Notes under the pieces: model-generated
What the model was told of the DNA's origin: nothing
Seen by the model: the letters and a program-made list of their open reading frames with translations, nothing else
The model's database searches: none
Made by a program: the position numbers and the translations under genes
In this document: positions 1 to 7,020 of the stretch, piece by piece
Position numbering within the stretch: position 1 is the stretch's first letter
Layout of the letters: each line of letters begins with the position of its first letter
Source: UBA5359 sp002410925 [NCBI: bacterium UBP13_UBA5359]
GTDB taxonomy: Bacteria; UBP13; UBA5359
Assembly (NCBI GenBank): GCA_002410925.1
Contig: DHPR01000028.1
Span: 1-20,676, forward strand
Length of the DNA: 20,676 nucleotides
Reading direction: 5' to 3'

Positions 1-7
1 TTGCCAT
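1..7 (-). CDS. Start of a downstream gene, probably tuf (elongation factor Tu), cut by the window edge
   Basis: On the minus strand the tRNA-Thr gene is followed 33 bases later by ATG GCA A, which would read Met-Ala-(Lys/Asn). Upstream are purine-rich Shine-Dalgarno-like blocks (GGAGGAGA at about 16-23 and GGAAGG at 9-14). In many bacteria a tRNA-Tyr/Gly/Thr cluster is co-transcribed with tufB, and EF-Tu commonly begins Met-Ala-Lys. Only seven bases are visible, so the identity rests on gene order, not on sequence similarity. Another short-leader gene such as rpmG could look the same. Confidence 0.4.
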
Positions 8-40
8 TCCTTCCGTCTCCTCCTATAAACTTTCTAGAGA

Positions 41-116
41 TGGAGCCCACGACCGGGGTTGAACCGGTGACCTTATCCTTACCAAGGATACGCTCTGCCT
101 ACTGAGCTACGTGGGC
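41..116 (-). tRNA. tRNA-Thr (anticodon GGU)
   Basis: The reverse strand folds into a standard 76-nt cloverleaf. The acceptor stem is GCCCACG/CGTGGGC. The D-arm contains AGCTCAGTAGGCAGAGC. The anticodon stem is TATCC/GGATA around loop TTGGTAA, giving anticodon GGT. The T-arm has the GGTTCAACCCC pattern. The 3' CCA is encoded. It lies 15 nt downstream of tRNA-Tyr and is presumably on the same transcript, running toward the putative tuf start at the window edge. Confidence 0.97.
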
Positions 117-131
117 GAATAAACAAAAAAA

Positions 132-218
132 TGGTGGAGGGGGGAGGATTTGAACCTCCGAAGGCGTAGCCAGCAGATTTACAGTCTGCCCCCTTTGACC
201 AGACTCGGGAACCCCTCC
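132..218 (-). tRNA. tRNA-Tyr (anticodon GUA)
   Basis: The reverse strand gives an 87-nt class II tRNA. The acceptor stem is GGAGGGG/CCCCTCC with discriminator A and encoded CCA. The anticodon stem GCAGA/TCTGC surrounds loop CTGTAAA, giving anticodon GTA. A long variable arm (GGCTACGCCTTCGG region) and a T-arm with GGTTCAAATCC are present, as expected for bacterial tRNA-Tyr. It is the first gene behind the promoter at 269-297. Confidence 0.97.
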
Positions 219-268
219 ATGTCGTCAGGCTATAAAGACCGGAAATAACCAGCCGGCATGACAAAGGA

Positions 269-297
269 ATTTTACATAATCCGCCTTCTTTTGTCAA
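269..297 (-). promoter_or_regulatory. Sigma70 promoter for the tRNA-Tyr/tRNA-Thr (probably tuf) unit
   Basis: On the minus strand there is a perfect -35 TTGACA (292-297), exactly 17 nt of spacer, and a -10 TAAAAT (269-274, five of six consensus matches). The first tRNA base is 50 nt downstream of the -10 box. This is a strong promoter, fitting a stable-RNA and translation-factor unit. Confidence 0.85.
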
Positions 298-338
298 GTT
301 AAAATCGGTAAAATAAAAAGAGCTGGGCAGACGGGAAG

Positions 339-378
339 CAACTCTTTACTAGAGATAGGGGTCGAGTGCAAAGAGTTG
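339..378. repeat. Inverted repeat upstream of the MFS transporter promoter
   Basis: CAACTCTTT (339-347) and AAAGAGTTG (370-378) are perfect 9-bp inverted arms separated by 22 nt. They lie between the divergent tRNA and transporter promoters, ending 11 nt before the transporter's candidate -35 box. The position suits an operator for a dimeric regulator, but no regulator gene is visible beside it. A chance or structural palindrome cannot be excluded. Confidence 0.4.
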
Positions 379-389
379 GCCCCTTATGG

Positions 390-418
390 TTGACATGCGT
401 GTTAGAATATATGATAGT
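390..418 (+). promoter_or_regulatory. Candidate promoter of the MFS transporter
   Basis: A perfect -35 TTGACA (390-395) is followed by 17 nt and GATAGT (413-418, four of six matches to the -10 consensus). Transcription would start near 425, just ahead of the GGGGTGA ribosome-binding site at 424-430, so the leader would be very short. This placement argues for translation starting at 438 and not at the upstream ATG at 366. Confidence 0.45.
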
Positions 419-437
419 GCTTTGGGGTGAACTTGCT

Positions 438-1691
438 ATGCTCTATTATCGTCGTAATTTATTGATTTTATCGACCACTGTCTTTCTGGCATCTATGAGC
501 TGGAGCCAGATAATGCCCTTTCTGCCGCTCTTCCTTCAGGATATCGGAGTCAAACATAATCTGCTGCGCTGGTCCGGGCTGATCTTTGCCGCTCATCCGG
601 TAGCCGCTATGTTTGCACAACCGGCCTGGGGCAAGCTGGGAGATAAATATGGGCGCAAGGCCATGGTTATTCGTGCCGGGTTCTGCCTCGGTTGCATTTA
701 CTTTGCCATGAGCTTCTGTACCTCTCCCTGGCAATTGGTGTTGCTGCGTTTTATAAATGGTGCCCTGACAGGCTTTATACCAGGCTCTTATGCATTAATT
801 GCCACCAATACGCCGCAGGAAATTGCACCCAGAGCAGTGGCAATCGCACAAACGGCATCGGCAACAGGCATGATCATAGGTCCGGCTATCGGCGGCCTTC
901 TGGCACATATATTCGGCTACCACGGCTCTATGCGTGTTTCCGGTGCAGCCGTTCTCTTTGCAACACTACTGGTATGGCTGCTGGTCAAAGAGATGCATAA
1001 GCCCTCTGCATCCGAAGAGCAGACCAGCCTTTTTCAAGATTTTTTGACAGCATTAGATTCACCAATTCTGAAATCAATTCTGCTGACAGTTGCCCTCTGC
1101 GGTACTTTTGCTGCAGCCATCAACCCCATTCTGGCCCTGCATTTAAAGCAGCTTAGCGGCACTGCGCCTATCTGGTTGACAGGCGCAATCTTCTCGCTAC
1201 CTGGATTGGCCTTTACGGTTTCAGCCTATCTATGGACTGCTTTTGGAGAGCGTAATGATCATAGGATCGCCATAAATATAGGACTGGCCGGCACCTTTAT
1301 ACTGGCTTTCCTCCTTTACTTTATTCATAATCTCTGGATTTTTGCTGTGACATATTTCACAGCCGGCCTCTGTCTGGCCGCTATCACACCCTCGGCATCA
1401 GCCATAATCTGCACCAGAGTAGATGCCGATTTTCACGGCAGAGCTTACGGTCTGCAGCAGTCGGCCAGTATGCTCGGCGCTCTGGTCGCACCGCTGGCTT
1501 CGGGCTTTGTTGGAACAGCCTTTGGCATCCCATCTGTCTTTATCATGGTAAGCGGCCTCTTCATGGCCGGCCTTATCGCTATCAATACTATTTTCAAACG
1601 CTGGCCATTACCAGCCGCCTCCGCCGCCCCCGCCGCCCCCGCCGCCGGAGAAGCCGCCGGCACCCGAACGCGAGCCCGGAGGTGTAGCTGA
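438..1691 (+). CDS. MFS multidrug-efflux-type transporter (DHA1-like)
   Basis: This 417-residue inner-membrane protein is predicted to export small molecules by proton antiport, as is typical of the major facilitator superfamily; its substrate is unknown. It shows about twelve hydrophobic segments. Motif A after helix 2 (GKLGDKYGRK, about residues 65-74) and an antiporter-type motif C (GPAIGG, about 148-153) point to the drug:H+ antiporter 1 group. The start at 438 is chosen for the GGGGTGA site 7 nt upstream; an in-frame ATG at 366 lies upstream of the likely promoter. After the last helix (around IFKRW) the protein ends in a low-complexity Ala/Pro then Arg-rich tail. That tail is encoded antisense to the Gly-rich end of the convergent DUF2207 gene (84-bp overlap), so it is probably not a conserved part of the transporter. 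It is the only plus-strand gene here and is transcribed alone. Confidence 0.9.
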   Translation: MLYYRRNLLILSTTVFLASMSWSQIMPFLPLFLQDIGVKHNLLRWSGLIFAAHPVAAMFAQPAWGKLGDKYGRKAMVIRAGFCLGCIYFAMSFCTSPWQLVLLRFINGALTGFIPGSYALIATNTPQEIAPRAVAIAQTASATGMIIGPAIGGLLAHIFGYHGSMRVSGAAVLFATLLVWLLVKEMHKPSASEEQTSLFQDFLTALDSPILKSILLTVALCGTFAAAINPILALHLKQLSGTAPIWLTGAIFSLPGLAFTVSAYLWTAFGERNDHRIAINIGLAGTFILAFLLYFIHNLWIFAVTYFTAGLCLAAITPSASAIICTRVDADFHGRAYGLQQSASMLGALVAPLASGFVGTAFGIPSVFIMVSGLFMAGLIAINTIFKRWPLPAASAAPAAPAAGEAAGTRTRARRCS

Positions 1692-3335
1692 AGAGGATAT
1701 AGCGCCGGCAAGGGAGCTTCCCAGAGAGGAGACAAAGTCATTCATCCCAACCCTTCTCCAGGAGGAACCTGAATACCAGCCGGGGCTATATGCATATCCT
1801 TCTTTGCCAGCACGTTCAAAGAGATCGGCAAATTGCTCAGCCCAGGCATGCTCCACATCCAGCGCCAGTGCATATGGCAAGTATTTCTCGAACAGCTCCG
1901 GTGTCTGCTCCGGCGGATTGAAAAAGTTCAAACGATCTTTTTCAGCCACTAAAAGATAGAGTCTGAAACCCTCTATCTCATCCATCAGCTTGCGGCCTTT
2001 AAGCGTAGGAGCTTTGAGCAGATAGAAAAATAAACCGTTGACAATAGCAAAGAGCGCTGCCAGCACAAAGAGGGCCGGTGCGGCTGAAAACGACATGGCA
2101 ATGAATAATAGTATCAAGATCGAACCGGCTGCCCCCGGAATAAAATATGCGGTATTCAGATTGAAATACTCTGTATTATACATCCCCTTAAGCGATCTTC
2201 TTACAGCGGTCAGCGCACCTTTTATTATCTCATGGTTGGTAATATTAAGTTCTATCGCTTCTCCTGGGACAGAGAGTAGCATAGAGGCAATATCCTGCTC
2301 TTCAACAGATAGAGCTTTATCGCCAATCTTACCTCCTGTGCCGGCAATGGTATAAGTTTTATCTCTCTTTTGAATCAGCAGATATCCCTTTACCGCCATA
2401 TCGATAATAGCGGCGGCAAAGGCCTTATTATCATATCCCATTCGCCTGATATAGCGTATTGCTGCAGGAGACAGCCTCTTCGGAGGCTCATACCAGGGTA
2501 TAACGGTTCCCTTTTCAGGATCACGACCCACCTTTTTCCAGGCAATTGCATAATATCCAGTCAAAAGCAGCAAACCGATCAGACCGATAAAGAGGCTGAG
2601 ATTATCGCTAAAAAAATTGCGCACCTTATCATTCAAAGCAGGCTCTGATACAAAGCCCTTGGGCCAAGTAACATAGATCGTCAGCCCCTCACCAGGGCTA
2701 AGAGACTGTATGGTATGAAATTCCGTCCGGCCATAGCTGCCCGTGAAAGCCTTATACGCTCTCTTCTTTGAACCCTGCATTCCGGTATAGGCGCCGTAGG
2801 AGAGATCTTTTGCCTCTATACCTTGAGGCAAGGTTACCAAAGCTACAGCCTTATCAATGGGGAAGAGCCAGCCATTTCCGGTGACATTCCAGTAAAGCTC
2901 ATCATATTCTTTAAAAAATCCCAGATGGCGATAGGTCTTATATGTGATGATATAGCTATATATCCCGGGAGACAGAGTAATATCGCTATTACCTATATAG
3001 ATACGCTTCCCGTTGTTCATATTTGCAATGCGGTAAGGCTCCGGGATGCCGTCTCGGGTAATCTCCGTTATATCAAAACGAACCGAGTATCCGTTTCCAT
3101 ACCTATCCATATAGCGAGTGGGAAAATCGCGATAAATGCCATGCCTTATCGCTATGCCGGCACTGGAAACTCTGATGGTCTCCCGCACAGTCATAGTAGC
3201 ATCCTCGTGTACAGTTATCTCACTGGAAAAAAGAGTTATACGCTCGTCGAATGCACCGGCCGGAGCATATATAAAAAGGAGCAAGAGAAGTAGCGTTGTC
3301 GCAATCTTCACAACCGAATACTTCAACCCTGCCAT
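1608..3335 (-). CDS. DUF2207 (YciQ-like) membrane protein with glycine-rich C-terminus
   Basis: This 575-residue membrane protein has no known biochemical function. From the chosen Met (MAGLKY...) a signal peptide runs to about APAGA. A large extracytoplasmic DUF2207 domain of about 200 residues follows, with the typical FDERIT..EITVHEDATMTVRETI opening and a DELYWNVTG motif. Next come a transmembrane helix (NLSLFIGLIG region), a cytoplasmic part opening with GRDPEKGTVIPWYEPP, two further hydrophobic stretches, and a Gly/Ser tail ending in eleven glycines and Trp. This is the classic family layout. The ORF extends upstream to 3404, which would start 6 nt after the kinase stop, but that version buries the signal peptide behind 23 polar residues; GGAAG lies 7 nt before the ATG at 3335. 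It sits directly downstream of the histidine kinase. Its 3' end overlaps the convergent transporter by 84 bp. Confidence 0.88.
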   Translation of the reverse strand: MAGLKYSVVKIATTLLLLLLFIYAPAGAFDERITLFSSEITVHEDATMTVRETIRVSSAGIAIRHGIYRDFPTRYMDRYGNGYSVRFDITEITRDGIPEPYRIANMNNGKRIYIGNSDITLSPGIYSYIITYKTYRHLGFFKEYDELYWNVTGNGWLFPIDKAVALVTLPQGIEAKDLSYGAYTGMQGSKKRAYKAFTGSYGRTEFHTIQSLSPGEGLTIYVTWPKGFVSEPALNDKVRNFFSDNLSLFIGLIGLLLLTGYYAIAWKKVGRDPEKGTVIPWYEPPKRLSPAAIRYIRRMGYDNKAFAAAIIDMAVKGYLLIQKRDKTYTIAGTGGKIGDKALSVEEQDIASMLLSVPGEAIELNITNHEIIKGALTAVRRSLKGMYNTEYFNLNTAYFIPGAAGSILILLFIAMSFSAAPALFVLAALFAIVNGLFFYLLKAPTLKGRKLMDEIEGFRLYLLVAEKDRLNFFNPPEQTPELFEKYLPYALALDVEHAWAEQFADLFERAGKEGYAYSPGWYSGSSWRRVGMNDFVSSLGSSLAGAISSSATPPGSRSGAGGFSGGGGGGGGGGGW

Positions 3336-3410
3336 CACCTTGCTTCCGCTATTTGCTTCATCGGTGTCGCTCAGGGACCGGAAAGAATCATGCCTGTAAA
3401 ACATCCCGCT

Positions 3411-5882
3411 TTACGCATCTTCGCCGGCTGCTGTCTTGCCGATTATCATATCATGAAGGACTTTGCTCATATCCTCTATTTTATACGGCTTGGTAATTAC
3501 ACCGGAGAAGCCATACTTCTCAAATTCAGCCATTATCATATCGTTGGAATATCCGCTTGAAACTATGGCCATAGCTTCAGGGTCAATCTTCAGCAGCTCT
3601 TTGATAGCTTCCTTCCCTCCCATACCGCCGGGTATAGTCAGGTCCATAATGACGGCGTCATAGGGACATCCAGCATTCATGGCTTCAACATAAAGTTGTA
3701 ACATTTCATTTCCATCCCTGGCAAAACCGCTCTCATATCCCAGACAGACAAGCATCTTACCGGCCACATCCCTGACGATGTATTCGTCATCCATTACCAT
3801 TATTTTACCGCGTCCGGATACAAGATATTCTTGATTGGAACGTATCGTTTGAATATCTTCATTCGAGGCCGGCAGGTAGATATGGAAAATCGTGCCCACT
3901 CCCAGCTTTGAATCGGCAGTTATAAAGCCGTCGTGATTCTTGATAACGGAATGAGCACTGGCCAATCCCAGCCCGCTGCCCTTCTGTTTGGTGGTAAAGT
4001 AAGGATCAAAAACCTTCTGCAAACATTCCTCGGGGATGCCTACGCCCTGATCCTCAACCGAGATTTCGATATAATCGCCCGGAGATAACGGCAAAACACT
4101 GTCGGCCCCAATGGCTATATTACGAGCCGTTACATTTATATTGCCACCCTGAGGCATAGCCTGATCGGCATTTATAACCAGATTATTAATAACCTGGCTT
4201 ATCTGCCCCTCGTCTACATCTACCGGCCAGAGATCTTCAGAGAGAGAAAATTCACACTTTACATTTGACCCCCGCAGAACAAAATTAGCAGAATCCTGTA
4301 TAAGACCGGCTATAGAGGTGGTGTTCTTTATCGGCGCCCCGCCTCTTGAAAAAGTCAGCAATTGCTGTGTAAGATCTCTAGCCCTCAGAGAAGCATTCTC
4401 GGCTTCCAGAAGTATCTTGTATACGTCATCGTCGGCTTCAACCGACATCCTGGCCAGAGAAATATTGCCGAGTATAGCCGTTAAAATATTATTGAAATCG
4501 TGAGCCACACCTCCGGCTAATATGCCGACAGATTCAAGCTTTCTGGCCCGCTGCAGCTCTTTCTCCATCTTCTTCTCTTCAGTAACATCGCGGAATACCA
4601 GAACAACACCTATGATCTCACTGTTCCTGTTCCTGATCGGCGACCCGCTGTCGGCTATAGTTCTCTCCTTGCCGCCACGTGATATAAGTGCCGTATGATT
4701 AGCAAGACCGATTATCCTGCCTGTCTTGAGCACTTTTTCTACAGGGTTCTCACAGGGCTCCCTGGTTATCTCGTTGATGATGTTGAAGACCTCGACCAGC
4801 GGCCTGCCGGCGGCCTCAGCCTGAGTCCAGCCTGTCAAGCCTTCCGCCACTTTATTAATCATAACCACTCTGCCTTCGGTATCGGTGGTTATAACGCCAT
4901 CGCCTATGCTGCGCAATGTTACGGATAGGCGCTCTCTCTCCGCCGCCAGCTTCTCTTCCGTCTGCTTTCTATCGGTTATATCTATACCGGAACTGAGAAT
5001 AGCAGTTACTTCGCCTCGCTCGTCATGCATGACGGTATTATACCAGGCTATTACCCTCTCCTCACCGATACTGGTTAGTATGGAATTTTCATAGAATTCG
5101 GCCTTCTCGGTAGCTCCTCTCACAAGCTGCTGAAGCTTGCTTGCCACTTCCGCTCTCTCTCTTGCAGGCAAAAAGTCGTTCAGCCAGTTGCGCCCTATAG
5201 CATTCCCCTCTTCGCAGCCTAATACCTCGCAGCCCTTTTTATTTATCAGGGTAATATACCCTTCCGTATTCAGAGCAACTATTATAGAGCCGGCAATATC
5301 CAGATAGTGCTGTGCTTTATCTCTCTCTTCGCGAAGTGCAATTTCAGCTTTCTTACGCTGAGTAATATCACGACTAATGCCCATGATTCCCAGACATTTG
5401 CCCTCGGGATCATAAAGAGGAACCTTGGTGGTAGTGCTCCAGCGATAGCTGCCATCCGAACGACTTATCTTTTCCTCTTTGTTTACTATAGGACAGCCAG
5501 TGCGAAGTATCTCCTGCTCATTGGAAAAAAACATATCTGCTTCGGCCTTAGAATAAAAATCATGATCTCTCTTGCCGATGGCCTCATCCGGATGCTTAAG
5601 ATTGAGAATATCGGCCAAAGCTTTATTAATCTTCATAAAGCGGCTGCCGGTATCCTTGAAGTATATTCGATCCGGAATACGATCCATTAAGTTGGAAAAG
5701 AGTATATGCTCTCCGGCAAGAGCTTCTTTCATACAGTCCAATAATTTCAGATAGTGCTTGCCGTATTCCTGTATTTCCACCGACGTCTTGCTTTGCATGC
5801 CTTCACTAGCCCCACAATCGGCTAACAAGCGACGCAACTCGGAGATTTCATATATAAGCTCCCTAAATGTTTTATCCCCCAT
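3411..5882 (-). CDS. Soluble hybrid sensor histidine kinase: three PAS domains, HisKA, HATPase, receiver
   Basis: This 823-residue kinase has no convincing transmembrane helix, so it probably senses a cytoplasmic signal. Domain order: N-terminal helical segment; PAS 1 (about 60-180, ending in GISRDITQRKKAE, a PAC-type end); PAS 2 (about 190-306); PAS 3 (about 319-436); HisKA with H-box GGVAHDFNN (phosphoacceptor His about 461); HATPase with N-box (Asn about 571), DQGVGIP and GSGLGLA; and a C-terminal receiver with acidic pair DD (698-699), phospho-acceptor Asp about 747 in VIMDLTIPG and Lys about 798 in TKPY. The HDFNN-type H-box and kinase-receiver order are typical of hybrid kinases. The start at 5882 has GGAGG 6 nt upstream (5889-5893); the ORF runs 16 codons further, but no such signal is seen there. 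No DNA-binding partner or HPt gene is in the window. Its targets are unknown; the neighbouring DUF2207 and EPS genes are candidates by position only. Confidence 0.93.
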   Translation of the reverse strand: MGDKTFRELIYEISELRRLLADCGASEGMQSKTSVEIQEYGKHYLKLLDCMKEALAGEHILFSNLMDRIPDRIYFKDTGSRFMKINKALADILNLKHPDEAIGKRDHDFYSKAEADMFFSNEQEILRTGCPIVNKEEKISRSDGSYRWSTTTKVPLYDPEGKCLGIMGISRDITQRKKAEIALREERDKAQHYLDIAGSIIVALNTEGYITLINKKGCEVLGCEEGNAIGRNWLNDFLPARERAEVASKLQQLVRGATEKAEFYENSILTSIGEERVIAWYNTVMHDERGEVTAILSSGIDITDRKQTEEKLAAERERLSVTLRSIGDGVITTDTEGRVVMINKVAEGLTGWTQAEAAGRPLVEVFNIINEITREPCENPVEKVLKTGRIIGLANHTALISRGGKERTIADSGSPIRNRNSEIIGVVLVFRDVTEEKKMEKELQRARKLESVGILAGGVAHDFNNILTAILGNISLARMSVEADDDVYKILLEAENASLRARDLTQQLLTFSRGGAPIKNTTSIAGLIQDSANFVLRGSNVKCEFSLSEDLWPVDVDEGQISQVINNLVINADQAMPQGGNINVTARNIAIGADSVLPLSPGDYIEISVEDQGVGIPEECLQKVFDPYFTTKQKGSGLGLASAHSVIKNHDGFITADSKLGVGTIFHIYLPASNEDIQTIRSNQEYLVSGRGKIMVMDDEYIVRDVAGKMLVCLGYESGFARDGNEMLQLYVEAMNAGCPYDAVIMDLTIPGGMGGKEAIKELLKIDPEAMAIVSSGYSNDMIMAEFEKYGFSGVITKPYKIEDMSKVLHDMIIGKTAAGEDA

Positions 5883-6010
5883 AGAACGCCTCCGACAAGA
5901 AAGGTCCCAGCTACACAATAAGCTACGCAATAATAGTTGAGTACTTCGCCGGAGAAGTCTTTATTACCTGCCTGGCGAAAAAAACAATCAAGGCAGAATT
6001 ATTTTTGTGG

Positions 6011-6030
6011 AATATCGATTATGCGATATT
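6011..6030. repeat. Short perfect inverted repeat upstream of the kinase
   Basis: AATATCG (6011-6017) and CGATATT (6024-6030) are perfect 7-bp arms around a 6-nt centre. It lies about 130 bp upstream of the kinase start. It could be an operator or a small RNA hairpin; no T-run follows on either strand. Confidence 0.4.
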
Positions 6031-6063
6031 TGAGCAAGCTTGCAGCTTTAGGCATTGAGGCAC

Positions 6064-6099
6064 TTGCCTGCGCTCTGCATACTTCTGCGCGGCAGGCAA
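6064..6099. repeat. Dispersed palindromic repeat, copy A
   Basis: Perfect 8-bp arms TTGCCTGC (6064-6071) and GCAGGCAA (6092-6099) flank a central segment. The 32 bases 6066-6097 match 9509-9540 at 29 of 32 positions without gaps, which shows a dispersed repeat and not a local hairpin alone. No T-run follows, so it is not an ordinary intrinsic terminator. Confidence 0.7.
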
Positions 6100-6180
6100 A
6101 GATTCAGACCTGTTCGTTTATTTGAGGAGCGAGGAATGAGAAGCAAGCTTGAGATCAACTGCACAGTATCTTCATTGTCA

Positions 6181-7020
6181 TTAACGCAGAAGGTGACGAT
6201 TCGGTTTTTTTCTGCTTATAAGAGTGCTTGCCGGAAGGCTTTCCACCCGCTCCTGTCCTAAACCCGCAGCCGGTATATAATTCAGCACAGCGATATTGGT
6301 TACCGTTCTTTCGTTATTAACTATTACCTCTGCCGGCTGCGAAAGCAGCAGGCGCCCTTCCGTCAATAGAGAGGCCTGTACCCTGTGAGGCCCATCGTAA
6401 TCAACAGTCGTATTCCAAGAAAAGCCCTTATCGATTTTATTGGTATAAAATCTCTCCTTTCCATCAATGAGATAGGTTACAAGATCTACCGTCCCGCTAC
6501 CTGTCAGAATTACGCTCAACGTCACCGTACCGGTTAAAGGATTGTTGCGAGAAACCTGAAGAGCTATATCACTTATGCCCACAGGAGTATCAGGATCTAT
6601 TTCCGGCAGCGGAATATCCCCCTTTCGCAGATAAGCTCTGGCCTCCGTTACCACCACGGATCCGTATTGACCGTAGGCCGTTACCCTTATAACGTGGTCG
6701 CCATCAGCATAAGCTGTGGTATTCCAATTGAAGGTATGCTGCCCGGACCTGGGCAATCTGAAGCTGTAACGATCATAGAGATGGCCATCTATACAGAGTT
6801 CCAGCACCACTACTGCCTCGCGCATTACTTTGAATTCTGCTGTAATAGGCACATTTTTTTCCGTCACAATCAGGCCATCGGCAGGAGAGACTATAGCTAC
6901 ATTCATGACAAGCGGCACACCGGCGGCAGGCGAAGCAGCTGATAGCACCACACCAAGCAAGCAGGCTCCCAGCCAAAGGCAGAGAAGAGGTGGTTTTATA
7001 CTCTTGCACCCTTTATTCAT
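6181..7020 (-). CDS. Secreted two-domain Ig-like protein
   Basis: This 279-residue exported protein is probably a surface or periplasmic binding or structural partner; no enzymatic motif is seen. A signal peptide spans about residues 1-34 (basic start, hydrophobic core, AASPAAG). Two beta-sandwich Ig-like modules follow (about 38-132 and 145-236). They share the signature W-N-T-T-x3-D-G-x-H, seen at about 99-109 and 202-212, which supports duplication. An LGAC motif in the hydrophobic core could be mistaken for a lipobox, but the core continues well past that Cys. The last 25 residues are basic and low in structure. Its ATG overlaps the stop of the upstream hydrolase-like gene by 4 bp (ATGA), with AAGGCGG upstream, so the two are translationally coupled and probably act together. 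It is the last gene of the cassette. Confidence 0.8.
   Translation of the reverse strand: MNKGCKSIKPPLLCLWLGACLLGVVLSAASPAAGVPLVMNVAIVSPADGLIVTEKNVPITAEFKVMREAVVVLELCIDGHLYDRYSFRLPRSGQHTFNWNTTAYADGDHVIRVTAYGQYGSVVVTEARAYLRKGDIPLPEIDPDTPVGISDIALQVSRNNPLTGTVTLSVILTGSGTVDLVTYLIDGKERFYTNKIDKGFSWNTTVDYDGPHRVQASLLTEGRLLLSQPAEVIVNNERTVTNIAVLNYIPAAGLGQERVESLPASTLISRKKPNRHLLR

Larger units (their letters stand above)
5883..6180. other. Gene-free region upstream of the kinase with inverted repeats
   Basis: These 298 bp separate the secreted-protein cassette from the kinase gene. They contain the kinase Shine-Dalgarno site, a degenerate TTCGCC...GGCGAA inverted pair (about 5945-5979), a perfect 7-bp inverted repeat (6011-6030), a GCAAGCTTGC palindrome (6034-6043) and one copy of the 32-bp dispersed repeat (6066-6097). 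Short ORFs here lack support. No convincing -35/-10 pair for the kinase was found. Confidence 0.6.

Noticed and set aside
6064-6099. Intrinsic terminator after the Ig-like gene
   Set aside because: The hairpin is not followed by a T-run on the minus strand, and the sequence recurs elsewhere as a dispersed repeat.
5883-6180. Possible kinase promoter with TTGATT and TAATAA on the minus strand
   Set aside because: The spacer is 19 nt and the -35 box is imperfect; alternative pairs are worse, so no promoter is called.
5937-6261. Short plus-strand ORFs in and beyond the gap upstream of the kinase
   Set aside because: They run across inverted repeats, lack ribosome-binding sites, and one continues antisense to the Ig-like gene.
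6958-6966. Lipobox LGAC in the Ig-like protein signal peptide
   Set aside because: The hydrophobic core continues for many residues after this Cys and a better signal peptidase I site follows, so lipoprotein status is unlikely.
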